Origin: Physcia stellaris
Taxonomy: Eukaryota; Ascomycota; Lecanoromycetes; Caliciales; Physciaceae
DNA: 64,000 nucleotides
Assembly (NCBI GenBank): GCA_018902385.1
Contig: JABSSW010000035.1
Coordinates: 248,001 to 312,000 of the forward strand
Reading direction: 5' to 3'
In this document: in pieces, positions 21,269 to 32,931 of the stretch
How the letters are laid out: the number at the start of each line of letters is the position of its first letter
How positions within the stretch are numbered: the first letter of the stretch is position 1
The notes under the pieces: generated by a model
The model's database searches: none
What the model was told of the DNA's origin: nothing
Seen by the model: the letters and a program-made list of their open reading frames with translations, nothing else
Translations under genes and position numbers: made by a program

Positions 21269-23397
21269 ATGACGGATACGGAGGGAGCGATGGCACCATC
21301 CAGAATCTATGAAAGTATGGAAAACCCTTCAAAACGCCGACGACTATCAGGGCCAGCATACCCAGAGAGTGCTCCGTCTGACCCTCAGAGCCCTCAAATA
21401 ATGACACTTCCCCCATCACGTCTTAAGGGTCTCGAGAAAGAACCAAAAGCCACAATCAACGGAAACATCACCATCTCCGCTACCTCAAAGCTGGCCGGAC
21501 AAATTGTTGCCCCGTTCCTGGCAAAACACATCCCGGATCAATATGCTCCTTCAGGAGGCATGGATTCATCCGGAAGTCCTAAAGTCAAAGATTCGAATAC
21601 AAAATACTGCTACAGACATCGGCCCGACTTAAAGTGTCGGAGGCAAGCCAACGAACCCTCCATGGACCAGCTTCAACATGTAGGTGGTTGCAAACTTATG
21701 AACTATCAGGAGATGATGTTAATTTGAATAGGAGCTCGAGGTCCTATCCCACGCCGACCAGCAGGCTGTTGCACATGTCTGGTCTCTGTTCTCCGCTGCA
21801 CCTTCGAAACAGAGGAATCTCATGCTCCAAGGAATCCTTACCCAATGCTGCTTCCCACAGCTATCTTACCTTTCAGACAACGTCCGGGAACTCATTCGAA
21901 TCGACTTTCTCAGCGCGCTGCCCTGTGAGCTGTCATTTAGGGTCTTGTGTTTCCTCGATACGACATCACTCTGCAAGGCCGCACAAGTGAGCCGAAACTG
22001 GAGAATGCTCGCGGATGATGATGTTGTATGGCATAGGATGTGCGAGCAGCATATTGACCGGAAATGCACCAAATGCGGCTGGGGCTTGCCGTTGTTGGAG
22101 CGGAAAAGGCTGAGGGCTTCAAAGCGACAGATTCAACTGCGAGCCACTGGTCAAGGACTCAATGAATGGTCGCCCAACATCACGCCGTTACCGGAACTTG
22201 GTGATGAATCGCGTCAAGGTGATCAAGAGGTGGACGAGGGAGCGTCAGGTCCCCTCACAACGTCACGTAATGAAGTCAAGCGGCCATTTCCATCCACTGA
22301 GCAGACAGACATGGATGATTCCTATTTCCTACCTCGTGTACAAGCTTGGAAAGATGTATACAAGGATCGTTTCAAGGTTGGCATTAATTGGAAGTACGGG
22401 CGGTACTCGATGAAAATCTTCAAAGGCCACAGTAATGGGGTTATGTGCCTTCAGTTTGATGAGAACATACTAGCGACGGGATCATATGACACTACGATCA
22501 AAATCTGGGATATTCACTCCGGCGAAGAGCTCAGGACCCTTCGAGGTCATAGCAGTGGAGTCCGAGCCCTTCAATTCGATGACACCAAGTTGATCAGTGG
22601 AAGCCTGGATTGCACCCTGAAAATTTGGAATTGGGCAACCGGAGAATGTATCAAGACGTACGCCCAGCCTGACGGAATCATCGGTCTACATTTTGATTCG
22701 GCGATCCTCGCAGCTGGTTCACGGGACGGTACGGTCAAAGTGTGGGAGTTCCAAGACAAGTCCACGTTTGTATTACGCGGCCACACCGACTGGGTAAACG
22801 CCGTCAAAGTCGACTGTGTCTCCCGCACCCTATTTTCCGCCTCGGACGACGGCACGGTCCGGTTGTGGGACTTGGACACCAGAGCGTGCATCAAGATCTT
22901 CGAAGGACACGTTGGCCAAGTCCAGCAGGTCGTCGCTCTGCCCCCGAATTCGAATTCGAACAAAACGACCACGACGATCACGACGGCGCGTCGTCGACAT
23001 CAAGCAGCAGTTCCCAGAACTCCATCACCGAGCCCGCAGCCGACTCCCTACCTCGGACTCCTTCGGTCCAGGCTTCAGCGATTCCACACGCCGACTCCCA
23101 CCCCGCTACATCCTGACCGGCGCCCTCGACTCCACAATCCGGCTGTGGGACACCACGACGACGAAGTGCCTCCGCACATACTTCGGCCACGTCGAAGGCA
23201 TCTGGGCGCTCGCGGCCGATACGCTCCGCTTCATCTCCGGCGCCGAGGACCGCATGACGAAAGTGTGGGATCCCCGGACCGGCAAGTGCGAGCGCACGTT
23301 CGCGGGCCATGCGGGACCCGTGACGTGCGTTGGGCTGAGCGACTCGCGCTTTTGCACCGCTGGGGAGGACTGCGAGGTGCGGATGTATAGCTTCTGA
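21269..23397 (+). CDS. sconB: Sulfur metabolite repression F-box/WD40 protein (SconB / SCON-2 / Met30)
   Basis: Exons 21269-21679 and 21732-23397, about 692 aa once two single-base length changes are allowed for. Order: disordered N-terminus with [14 protein letters not shown]-box [28 protein letters not shown]-like lead [18 protein letters not shown]; then seven WD40 blades ([63 protein letters not shown], then an acidic/Ser linker, [48 protein letters not shown]). Known role: substrate receptor of an SCF ubiquitin ligase that removes the sulfur-assimilation activator (MetR/CYS-3/Met4 type) when sulfur is ample. The frame slips at C5 22941-22945 and again at C4 23101-23104; each reads as one C too few. 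The gene is essential in related fungi, so I favour consensus error. Confidence 0.92.
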
Positions 23398-24191
23398 GGA
23401 GAGGTTGCTGTGGCGAGTGATTCCATAATTGTCAAGGCACCGTGAAAGGGCGTTTTGGGGAGGGACTTAAAGGCGACATTGAGATATTTATGGAAGGGGA
23501 TTGGGGTTACTTGGCGTTGGGGTGAGGTTAGAGATGTTCGAGATACCCCCTCTGTATTGTACATGTTTATGTCGCTCAGTGTCCAATACGTAGTACAGTA
23601 TATGTATGGAACAATTGATCTGATTTTTGAAACTCAACTTTCAATCGACGATTCACTTCCAGCCTACATTACACGCCCCTTACGTGCTCAACGAATTATG
23701 GTTATTAATCTTTTAGCCATACTGGACGTAATCATCATCTCACGTCCACCACTCTTGGATTTCTAACCCTGAAACAACTGAGGGAATAGCTAGATACTTT
23801 GAATGTTACTGTTATTACGAATCACGGTGACCCATCCCGAGACCAGAGATGGTCGTATTCGATATGGAGGAGGCACTGCGATGCGATATTCATAAGGTGA
23901 GCATTCTTCGCTGAAAAGAGGAAGGACGCTATAGAGACTGAGATATCTGGAGTGAATTCCCAAGAAGCTCAGGTGGGAGATGAACTCTGTTAATTCTGTT
24001 TCTTGTTCCAGGAAGTAGCCCGTTTGTAGGCATTGAGAGTTCAATATCATGATTAGGGATTTCATCTATAAATCTCCCATGCGCCATGCAAACCCGATTC
24101 TATACCCCCCTTTTTTTTCTCTTATGATAAAGCCTCTATAACCGTCATTTCCATCTTCAAACAAGTCTTCGAAAAGGAAAAAAGTACCATA
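23398..24191. other. Intergenic between convergent genes
   Basis: About 0.8 kb between SconB (+) and the phosphotransferase gene (-). No supported gene. A C6T9 pyrimidine tract at about 24105-24120 lies just past the phosphotransferase stop and may mark its 3' UTR. Confidence 0.5.
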
Positions 24192-25757
24192 TCATCCCTC
24201 AAACCGCCAAGGCTGCTGTCCACACTCTGCCAAACGCCGCAAACCCGCCGCCTGCATCTCGACACAGGTATCGACGTCAACGTCCAGCTTCTCCAGCACT
24301 TCAGCGAGCAGCTGCGCGCCGATGGCATAGATGGGCACCGCCACGTTCGGGTTCGCCCCGGGACGGATGTGGAACGGCATATCGGAGCAGAAATGCATCG
24401 CCTCATTGAAGCGCACCCGCAGATCGACATCGGCGGGGTCCTCGCGGCCGCCGAACAGCTCGTGGATGACGGGCGTCATGCGGTCGTTGACCTCGGCGTA
24501 CAGCTGCGTCAAGGTGTCCGACGTGAAGTGGAAGTCGATGACCGCGGTGTCGTCGCGGAAGGCGAAACTGGCTTCGTGCCGCCCTTCGTGCAGCAGGTCG
24601 TATTTGCTGTTGTAGCTGTGCGCCAGCTTGCCCAAGTCGTAGTAGATGTCGCAGGACGGGTAGCCGCGGGGATCGATGAGCCAGAAGCGCCCGCCCGCGA
24701 CGTCGCAGAGTATGTTCTCGAGATGCAGGTCCGAGTGGACGAAGGGCGAGACGCCGCCAGGGTCGAGGCGCGCTCCGGCGGCTTTGTCTTCTTCTAGGCG
24801 CAGCAGCATGGCTGGGATGTTGGGCAGGTTACGTCCGTTCACTCGGAGCCAGCGCGCATTGACCAGCCCGTTGAAGTCTTCGTCCAGCTCGGTCGAGATT
24901 TGGATCCGTCGCCATACCCGGTCGTAGTGGTAGTCCTGCAAATAATTTTCTGGCGTGGGCTGTCGGTAGCTGCAGAAGGCTTGACGGTATTCGTATTTCA
25001 AAACTTGGCCAATCAGTTGTACTGCCTCCGCAGGCCGGATCTGCAGGTTCAGAAGCAGATCTCGAAGGTTGGGGTATTCTTTGTACTCGATGTTCATGGA
25101 GACACCTCCCTCGTTCTTGGACGCGGAGACCAGCTCAGGGTAATACTGTTGCAATGGCAGGGGCAGACTTTGGTAAAATCGGACTTCGTCATTTAGCTTG
25201 ATCGCACCTCGCCCTTTCGCATGCTTGTAGAAATATTTCCTGATTCCGGCTGTAGAAAAAGACCCACCAATGCGTAATGCGTCGGCGCTGTCGACTTGTT
25301 GCAGGGTATAATGGGCGATGCTGGGATTGTTTCTCAATGCTCGGACGATGCTGTCGAGCTTGGCGCTGTTGACCGTGGTGCTGTTAGGCTTGATACCGTT
25401 GAGCTGGGTGCCATTAAGGTTGTTAACGTTACTGAAACCATTAAACTTGATATCACTCAGGTGTACTCGAGCCGCTGCTAGCTGTGCTTTGCCCCCAGTA
25501 GTCCAGACTGCAATGCACGTGGGTAGTCGGACCGTGCTCAGAGTCAAGCGACGGATAGCGAGGCTCGAGATGTCCTGAAGTGCACTTACTAGCACTACTT
25601 CGTCTTGTGTGCTGTAACGATGGTGAATGTCCGCTAAGTCGGTTTCCTCCTCAAGGGTCAACACTTCACTAATCCCATAGCACAACAGCAACTTTGTCAG
25701 TCTGGCACTAGCTTCGGCACAAGCAATACCATCCGTATCGAAGATGATTGCCAACAT
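24192..25757 (-). CDS. HAD-like / aminoglycoside-phosphotransferase-fold fusion protein
   Basis: A single exon, 521 aa. Residues 1-100 begin LAIIFDTDGIACAEASARLT, which keeps the DxD of haloacid-dehalogenase phosphatases. A low-complexity Asn-rich linker follows (about 100-130: FNGFSNVNNLNGTQLNGIKP). Residues of about 150-520 form a kinase-like APH fold: YFYKHAKGRGAIKLNDEVRF (likely ATP Lys and Glu), catalytic loop FVHSDLHLENILCD (HxDxxxxN) and FWLIDPRGYPSCDIYYDLGK (metal-binding Asp). Architecture of this kind, a HAD module joined to a phosphotransferase, recalls bacterial capsule and polysaccharide loci. The 3' half is visibly GC-richer than its neighbours and there is no intron, which would suit transfer from bacteria; that is inference. 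Substrate unknown, likely a sugar or small alcohol. Confidence 0.75.
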   Translation of the reverse strand: MLAIIFDTDGIACAEASARLTKLLLCYGISEVLTLEEETDLADIHHRYSTQDEVVLVSALQDISSLAIRRLTLSTVRLPTCIAVWTTGGKAQLAAARVHLSDIKFNGFSNVNNLNGTQLNGIKPNSTTVNSAKLDSIVRALRNNPSIAHYTLQQVDSADALRIGGSFSTAGIRKYFYKHAKGRGAIKLNDEVRFYQSLPLPLQQYYPELVSASKNEGGVSMNIEYKEYPNLRDLLLNLQIRPAEAVQLIGQVLKYEYRQAFCSYRQPTPENYLQDYHYDRVWRRIQISTELDEDFNGLVNARWLRVNGRNLPNIPAMLLRLEEDKAAGARLDPGGVSPFVHSDLHLENILCDVAGGRFWLIDPRGYPSCDIYYDLGKLAHSYNSKYDLLHEGRHEASFAFRDDTAVIDFHFTSDTLTQLYAEVNDRMTPVIHELFGGREDPADVDLRVRFNEAMHFCSDMPFHIRPGANPNVAVPIYAIGAQLLAEVLEKLDVDVDTCVEMQAAGLRRLAECGQQPWRFEG

Positions 25758-28012
25758 TTTGTGGATGGTCTGATGATATAAGAGTTTCCTTAAAAAGTCT
25801 TGAGTAGTGTTCGACTGTTGGCTGCCCTTCGCAGGTCTCGTCCTGGATCCACAGCTGGGTCCGTGAAGGACTTATACTCTTATTCTGCCGTGATTGTTGT
25901 GCCGATATTACTGATAAGTCCCGATTGAGCGATCTACAGCACCCTCAAAGCGGTGTCGGATAAGTTAATTAGTAAGGAGATGACTGAAATTTTGCCCATT
26001 TCCACCTTCTCACAGAGCGAGTCTTCGGTAGATGCCTGATAATGATCCTGAAGCGGTGAGTCGGTCACATCAACTCCAAGAGGCTCGTAATCAGGTTCCT
26101 GGTCCTGCAGCAAGAGAGCTGCAGGTTGACGTGAGCCGGATCTCTTCACGAAGCCAGAGCATCCTTGCAATAGTGATACGTGTGGGCCTCATGCATTGTA
26201 CAAGCGGAATGTCTAAGGTCAACCCGGGTAGCAGATCGTCCTCCTACACACACAGAGGTTCATCACGGCTCGAGGCGGTCAGCAGTTCCTTTGGGTCAAT
26301 GCTGGTCTTATCTCGATGTATGACTGTATTGCCCAACTCTGAGAAGGTTCGAGACCGTGCTCGACGCTTCAAGTTGGCATAGAGGCGACGACTGATCACA
26401 GTGTGGCAAGCCCTGCTTGATCGTGGTTTGCGTATTACACCTCGTGCCATCCCGAAAGCAATATTCGATGCTCCCATTTTGCAACCACTTCTTCTGCATC
26501 GTGCGAGAGATGCATGATAGCTTTTGGAAGAATCATTGGGTACGATTTTTATGCTGACGTGACAAATATATCTTCAAGAAAGCCAGATTGGAGCATCAGG
26601 GTGGCCTACCGATCCAAAGAGATGTACGGCACAATTCATCTCCACTGAGCTGCGTCCAAGCGGTGTCAAATTCCGCCTTGTACTTGACGATGTTGTCATA
26701 AATGCGTGCTTGACTAAGCGAGTGGTATTTCATGGATTATTTCAAGATCCTTGGATGAAACCGAAGAGATGCTTATCAGGGTACCGTGTCGTAATCTCCC
26801 CACTCTTAGCTATGATGCCAGCCCCGACAGGGTAGTAAGTATATCTGCCGGTGAGCGTAGGATTAGTAAAGAGGGAAATCATGGGTGTCCCGTGGAATGA
26901 TCCGTCAGAGCGAGTGGCGAACTCGACGAGTCCTCCTAGATCGCCACTGACTATTACAATGCCGAAACAGCGGCGATCGAATCAAGGAAAGAAAGTGGAT
27001 GGTGTAGAGGCCCAGGCCAATATCAGAGATCGATGAGCGCACACATTCCACGGTTGCAGAGCCATGCTCTGATTGGCCCGCACGGTCTATGATTCAATCC
27101 TACATAGTGATGAGTCCATAGGAAAATTAGACGACATAAGCTATTAATAGTAGACGTACAAAGTTGGGGGAAAGAAAAAGAATATCGGCAGATGCCCGCT
27201 CTGCACGTACCTGGATTTTGGTGCAGTTCCCTTCCGTCCCGTCATCTGCTGCATGAGTACTCTTGTGTAACGACCGGGAACTAGTAGTAGATAGTATCTT
27301 GTATCAAGACGCGGTGAAGAAATGTTCAAGTGGTTTGCTGAGCGACACTGCTAGCGTGAGCTGTTTCGTTGATAGTGGCCCGTCTAGATTTAAGATTAGT
27401 ATTTCTCAAGCGATTGCTTAATGCGGATATTTTATGCGGCTTACGCATCTTGATTTGTGGGATGGCACGATCTCAAATGGACCATGCAGGATATCCGCTG
27501 CTATGTAAGCAAAGTGAGATTTAAGTAGATTTAAGACTACCGAGGGAACTTGATCGCTAATCCGGTCTTCTCTTACATGCCATGTATCGACCTTGGTAAT
27601 CGGCTCTTGAATTCAGGAGTACGCAGGTGGCGAGAAGCCGAGTCACGCCCCTTGTTCAACGACGGCTGTTGTCTCGGTCCAAGAGACTTCGGAGTAAAGC
27701 GGAATCTGACAAGGGAGCCCGGGTGGCCCATGGCATTCAGTATTCTGACACAAGGAAAGCCGCCACGTACAAGTGATCCTGGTAGAACTAAAACCTGGTT
27801 GCGTCTCCTACTTATCTGAAACGTCATACTCTCTATGCTCCCTTCGTCTGTGAATATGTAATCACATATCCCTTCCTCTCTTACCAGCCATTTCTGTAAA
27901 AGTTGACTCTATCAGCAATCTTTTCTTTGCAAAGTCATTGTAACACGCTTTGTCCACTCGCGCGTCGGACAGAAATAAAGACAACAGCTCCAACGGCAAT
28001 CTTAAGGGCGTT
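25758..28012. other. 2.25-kb gene-poor stretch
   Basis: No supported gene. Short frames on both strands at 25934-26499 and 26851-27036 overlap each other, lack splice logic and have no recognised domain. Codon-like texture around 26380-27040 leaves open a very decayed gene. The base composition is ordinary, unlike the two mutated transposon tracts. Confidence 0.5.
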
Positions 28013-29695
28013 ATGGCAGCAAGAGACGTCCTTTACCTTACGCGGAGCGCTGCTCTCACGGGCTTGATAGCTTCGATTGGCGGTCTGATTTTTGGGTACG
28101 ATACAGGTCAGAGCCAATGTAGCCCAGATTTGACAGCAGGCTGACGAGAGAATGAAGGCCAGATTTCAGGTTTTCTGAAGATGAACGAATTCAAGCACCA
28201 TTTCGACAGCTAGATCCCCAGATGGGCAAGTATTATTTCAGCAACGTCAGATCCGGGCTTATTGTAGGCATGGTGAGATCATATTTCTACATTAATATAC
28301 CAAACGTTCACAGAAGTAGCTCAACATCGGGAACCTTTGCGGCGCTATACTGGCTGCAACGCTTGGAGATCTGATTGGCAGAAAGCCATCGATTTCGGTG
28401 TCGTGTTTCGTCTACACTGTGGGGACTATTATCCAGATCTCTTCGAATGCCAAGTGGTATCAATTGGTCCTCGGAAGATGGGCTGGCGGCATAGGTGTTG
28501 GAGCGATGTCTGTTCTGGTGCCTATGTATGTCAGCGAGACAGCTCCGACCCATAATCGTGGTGTACTTGTTTCGTAAGTTTTCAATGTATAGAACTGCGG
28601 CAATGCAATAGCTGAGCTAATGCCCCAATAGCGGCTACCAAGTTTTCGTCACTCTGGGCATCTTCCTAGCCTACCTGATCAATTATACTACTCAGTCTTT
28701 CAGATCAACCGGAGCTTGGAGGATAACCATGGGCCTAGACTTCTTGTGGGCTTTGCTGCTCGGCTGCGGCGTGACCCTTTTGCCTGAGAGTCCAAAGTAT
28801 GTTTACCGCAAGGGGAAAACTGAGGAGGCCAGATCAGCGATGGCAAACTTACTGGGAGTACCCAAGGATCACCCTGTTCTGGTCAAGGAGCTTAGCGGAA
28901 TGCAGGAGAAACTCGAAGCTGAGCAAGCCGATGGTGATCAAGCTTGGTGGAAATCTTTTCTCGGTCCTCGAATGGCACACCGTACGCTTCTTGGCGTCGC
29001 AATCCTGTCTTTTCAGCAACTGACAGGTGCCAATTTTTTTTTTCTACTACGGGACGACTATTTTTACCGCCACTGGTATTTCGGACAGTTTCATCACGTC
29101 TATTATCCTTGGAAGTGTCAACGTCGCTTGCACGATCCCCGGTCTCTACGCGGTCCAACGATTCAGTCACCGCAAATGCCTGATCTTCGGCGGTCTTTGG
29201 ATGAGCGCCTGGTTCGTTGTATTCGCCAGCGTTGGCCATTTTGCCCTTGATCGTGAAGATCCAAGGAAAAGCCCCAAGGCCGGTGCTGTCATGGTAGTCT
29301 CGGCCTGCTTGTTCATTGCAGCTTTCGCAAGCACATGGGGTCCAATATCTTGGGGTGAGTCGGCGGCTTTGTACCCTGCGAAGTACCGGGCCAGATGCAT
29401 GGCTGTGGGAACAGGATCACTGTGGATCTGGAACTTCTTGATCGCATTCCTCACACCCTTTGCGACCGCTTCCATAGACTTTTGCTATGGATATATTTTC
29501 GCCGCATTTTGTACTATTATGGCAGTGGTGGTTTATTTTTATTTGATTGAGAGCCAGGGACGGACACTGGAGGAACTGGACACGATGTACTTGACCAAAG
29601 TCAAGCCATGGGAGAGTGAGAGGTGGGGGAGTAAGGATAAGGAGGAACAGTCTTCGTTGGATATTCAGATGAAGATTCAGGCGAGGGAGCATTGA
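28013..29695 (+). CDS. MFS sugar transporter (hexose-type, sugar porter family)
   Basis: Exons 28013-28106, 28158-28272, 28320-28573 and 28632-29695 (508 aa), a plasma-membrane 12-TM sugar/proton symporter by family. Landmarks: first helix IGGLIFGYDTGQISGFL, GDLIGRKPSI (D/N-R-x-GR-type loop), AGGIGVGAMSVLVPMYVSE, central PESPKYVYRKGK, helix 7 QQLTGANFFFYYGTTIF, GPISWGESAALYPAKYRARC, and the terminal ESQGRTLEELD. Two single-base length changes interrupt the frame: one base short near 28207 (GACAG where GACCAG would fit) and one T too many in T10 29034-29043. They cancel in length, so the total is exactly 509 codons. I read both as consensus errors; otherwise the gene would be a young pseudogene. 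It lies 92 bases from the transposon relic. Confidence 0.85.
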
Positions 29696-29787
29696 TCTGG
29701 CTGTTTCCTTTGTCTATACGGAGGCGGGGCGGGATGGCGCATTTCGATTGCTACAATTACTGATTGACAGAGATCTATAGCCATGTA

Positions 29788-29816
29788 CTCAGGCCGGTTT
29801 CACGTGAGGGCCCAAA
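29788..29816 (+). repeat. Left terminal inverted repeat
   Basis: 29 bases, exact reverse complement of 31886-31914, preceded by TA. Weaker inverted similarity continues inward (both sides have AAATxxGCG..GCGGCCCxG-like sequence), so the full TIR may be longer than the perfect part. Confidence 0.92.
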
Positions 29817-31885
29817 AAATGCGCTAATAAGCGGCCCCGCTCCACCAAAATTATCAGAAATCTTCAACGAAATCATCTATTAATTCGATTGCAGCATCAT
29901 CACATAATTTCTTGTTCTATTATCTTTTATACGACTAGAATTACGTCATGACTAACGTATTCGTGCAATTTACGGTCGATTTTGTGTGTAAATGTTCTAA
30001 AACTGCGCCGAATCTGAACTTTCTTTCTTTCTTTCGTTTCAGCAAATTAACATCTTCTCAAACAATTCAAATAATTTTTTCACGAATCATAGGCGGCCTC
30101 AGGCAGGCGATACACTAAAATTTGTATCAAGAGCCAGCAATATCATGCAGCAAGACGATGGAATGGCTCCATGAATCAGGCAATTTTCCTGAAATGAGTT
30201 CGTCAGAATCAAATCGTACAAATCATCAATCGCATGACTCAAATCATATTTGTACGTGATGTTGTCAATTCGATAATTCGTATATATCAATATCAAAGCA
30301 ACATTTGTATCGAAAATCGTGTAAACGTGTTCTAGATTTAAATTTGAAAATCGTTGTTGTCGTCATGTTCAATGATTTTATTCAATAAATTTTTCATTTT
30401 TTCAAATCATTGATTGATTAATGATTGAAATAAGATTTTTCAAATCGATTTTCATTCACGCATGATTTTTCGTCGATTATTGAACATCATATCGTTATCA
30501 CGAAGTCATTGACGACATTAAATTCAAATTTTTTCGATTGAATTCAAATCGGAACTTTTCGCTGATCAGTCGTTGAACTTGTGAAATTTATATATATTTC
30601 AAAATTCGTCACAAGCGGTGTGATTTTTTGCATTGTTTTCGATCATGATCGAATTTCGATCTTGTTGTTGTAATTGTTTCAATTCAAAAAAAGCGTCAAT
30701 TTTCAATATTTTATTGAAGTAAATATATCAGTTCATGCTTTCATTAAAACGATTTTTTCGAATAAACAGTTGATTTTTCTTGAACATCTTGTATTGAAAT
30801 TTAAATTCAGATTTTTTGCGATCAACAATTATCTTTTTTTGTTGTTTAATCTTTTGATTAATCGCAAATAACAAAACATTTCAATTGATTCGATTTTCAT
30901 TTTCGATTTTTAATTCGATCGTCGTTTTTTGTTTTTTTTCATCTGTTTCGAGTCAAAGAAACATCAATTTGAACTTGTATTCGTGTTTTATACGAGCAAA
31001 TATTTGTTTCATAATTTTGTTATGTGACTGTTTTGATTTATTGATCACGTTGACGTTCAATTTTTCGTCTGAAATTTTTCACATTTTCTTGTTATAATGT
31101 TCGACTTTTTTTATTTTTGTTTCGTCAAACGATATATCACGACGTTTTCAATCAAAATGACGATATTTCTGAGCAAAAAAAATCGATTTTGTCGATGTTC
31201 GTCATTCAAATCGATTTTTCAATCAGTTACATTTCGTTCGATATCATTATCATACATGATTTGCTTAAAACAAGATTTTGACATGAGCATTTCTCTTTCA
31301 TATTTGTCGATTTTTACGTTTTTCAAATTCATTTTTTTGATGAGTTGCATGACATTTTGTTTTTTTGTTTTCGACGTCGACATGACGTATTTCACTATAC
31401 GTTCGACTTTTTTTTTCGATACAATTTTTTTATGAGAAGTTGATTTGTATTGATAACAACGAAAATTTTGATACGACAATTCGAATTTCATTGATTTGAT
31501 ACGTTTTGTTAATAAATATCATAGAAAATCAATCAAGTTCGTTATTTGTTCATCACACGTTTATATATTTTGTTCGTCGTTTTGTGATTAATATTCGTCT
31601 TTTTTTCGATCTTTCGATTCGAACAATCGATTTTTTTCAAGATAATCATTTCGATTTGCTGTATTATGATGTAACATTTGCGATCGATTTTTTTGATTTT
31701 TCATTGATCGCATTGCTTCGAATGAGTGACTCGTTTAATCTGTTTAATTTTGCGAAACATATCAGAAAGTAATAGACGTATAGATCAAGTGATTGCGTTG
31801 CAATTGCAATTAATGTGCTGAAATTGAGAGATTTATTTACTGTTTACGATATTTTGGTGAGGAAACGGGCCGCATTGTACGCTAA

Positions 31886-31914
31886 TTTGGGCCCTCACGT
31901 GAAACCGGCCTGAG
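31886..31914 (-). repeat. Right terminal inverted repeat
   Basis: Mate of the repeat at 29788-29816, followed by TA. Not affected by the C-to-T/G-to-A mutations that fill the interior. Confidence 0.92.
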
Positions 31915-31916
31915 TA

Positions 31917-32931
31917 TTTGGATGATCATCTAGGAAAGCGTTATGCCCGCGTTGGTAGAGATAAGCCTTCGGGAGGCCTCCCGTCGTTCCTGCTACTAGC
32001 TCCGGCCGGCTAGCTCCGTAGGACGGTAACCCTTATCTCCCTTATCTCCCTTCGAGCCCTTACAGAGTGACAGCATATCAGCAGGCTCTCAGATAGGAGA
32101 ATACAATGTACATGTAATCATTCACCGATATTGTAATTCTCACCTCTGTCCCCGTCTTACTTGCCACCTCTAGAAGTCGACATTTGTCAACCCTTAGTCA
32201 ACCGCTCAAACAATCCGCTGACTGTGCCCTGCATGTACTCGTACAGCAGGATGAGTGCTCTCACGAGGGACCCACCCGTCACTGAGTGAGATTGATAAAA
32301 GCATGTAGATTTGTCCGCCACCGACCTACACCGCATTTATCGGTAAGCTAGATACCGGGAAAGAAGCAAGGTGGGCCTCAGAAAGGAAAAGTGCTGTCGA
32401 GTGCTGGAGTCAGCATCGTGTTTGGTACTATGAGATCATTCTGAAACCTTCTGGCCTACAAAAGCTTGATACCAATTGCGTCTTACACTGGAATCAAACC
32501 ATCTAGGAAGAATGTTCTCCGATACGTATTTAATCACAAGAAGTGTCGAGGACTGGACGACATTTGCGTGTGTATAAACATATTCGAATTGTAAGAGTAT
32601 GGCTTGTAGCGACTGAATAGTAAGGGACTAGGATTGTCCCAAGTCCTGTATCGTCGGTTGGCGTCTTCACAACTTGAGCAAGCAATACCGTGGAATCATT
32701 CATATAGATTTGCTTGCGAGAATTCTGGGACATCTTTCTATTCCCCCACTATCAAATACCAGGCCAACATCCCTGGTATACGTTTCGTCTGAGTCCTGCC
32801 CCGACATTGCCTTGTTCATGGGAAGACCATTACAGAGCATATTCGCCAATGAAACCCTGCGATTCCAGCCAGCACTGCATGATGGAGATCAAGAAAGCAC
32901 CACGTATGAGAATACCGCTTCGATCTTTACC
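31917..32931. other. Intergenic with two GC-rich hairpin-capable palindromes
   Basis: No supported gene. Just outside the transposon sit a 14-base perfect palindrome CGGGAGGCCTCCCG (31970-31983) and a second inverted repeat CTAGCTCCGGCCGGCTAG (about 31996-32013), then a doubled CTTATCTCCC. An open frame from 32674 runs into the next gene but lacks recognisable sequence before 32932. Confidence 0.5.

Larger units (their letters stand above)
29786..31916. mobile_element. TIR DNA transposon relic, heavily mutated, TA target duplication
   Basis: A 2127-base element (29788-31914) with perfect 29-base terminal inverted repeats starting CTCAGGCCGGTTTCACGTGA, flanked by TA on both sides. A TA duplication plus TIRs of this length point to the Tc1/mariner superfamily (including Fot1/pogo-like), though no transposase motif such as DDE/D could be read. 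The interior from about 29850 to 31780 is T-rich on the + strand, which suggests the coding strand is the minus strand; fragments such as 31219-31491 (-) may be transposase remains. The interior has almost no CpC, CpT, GpG or ApG, whereas the outermost 60-130 bases at each end keep normal GC-rich sequence. The element is clearly dead and in a gene-flanking intergenic site. Confidence 0.85.

Noticed and set aside
32674-32931. N-terminal extension of the DUF89 protein to 32674
   Set aside because: The added 86 codons have no family similarity; the ATG at 32932 gives the expected N-terminus and length.
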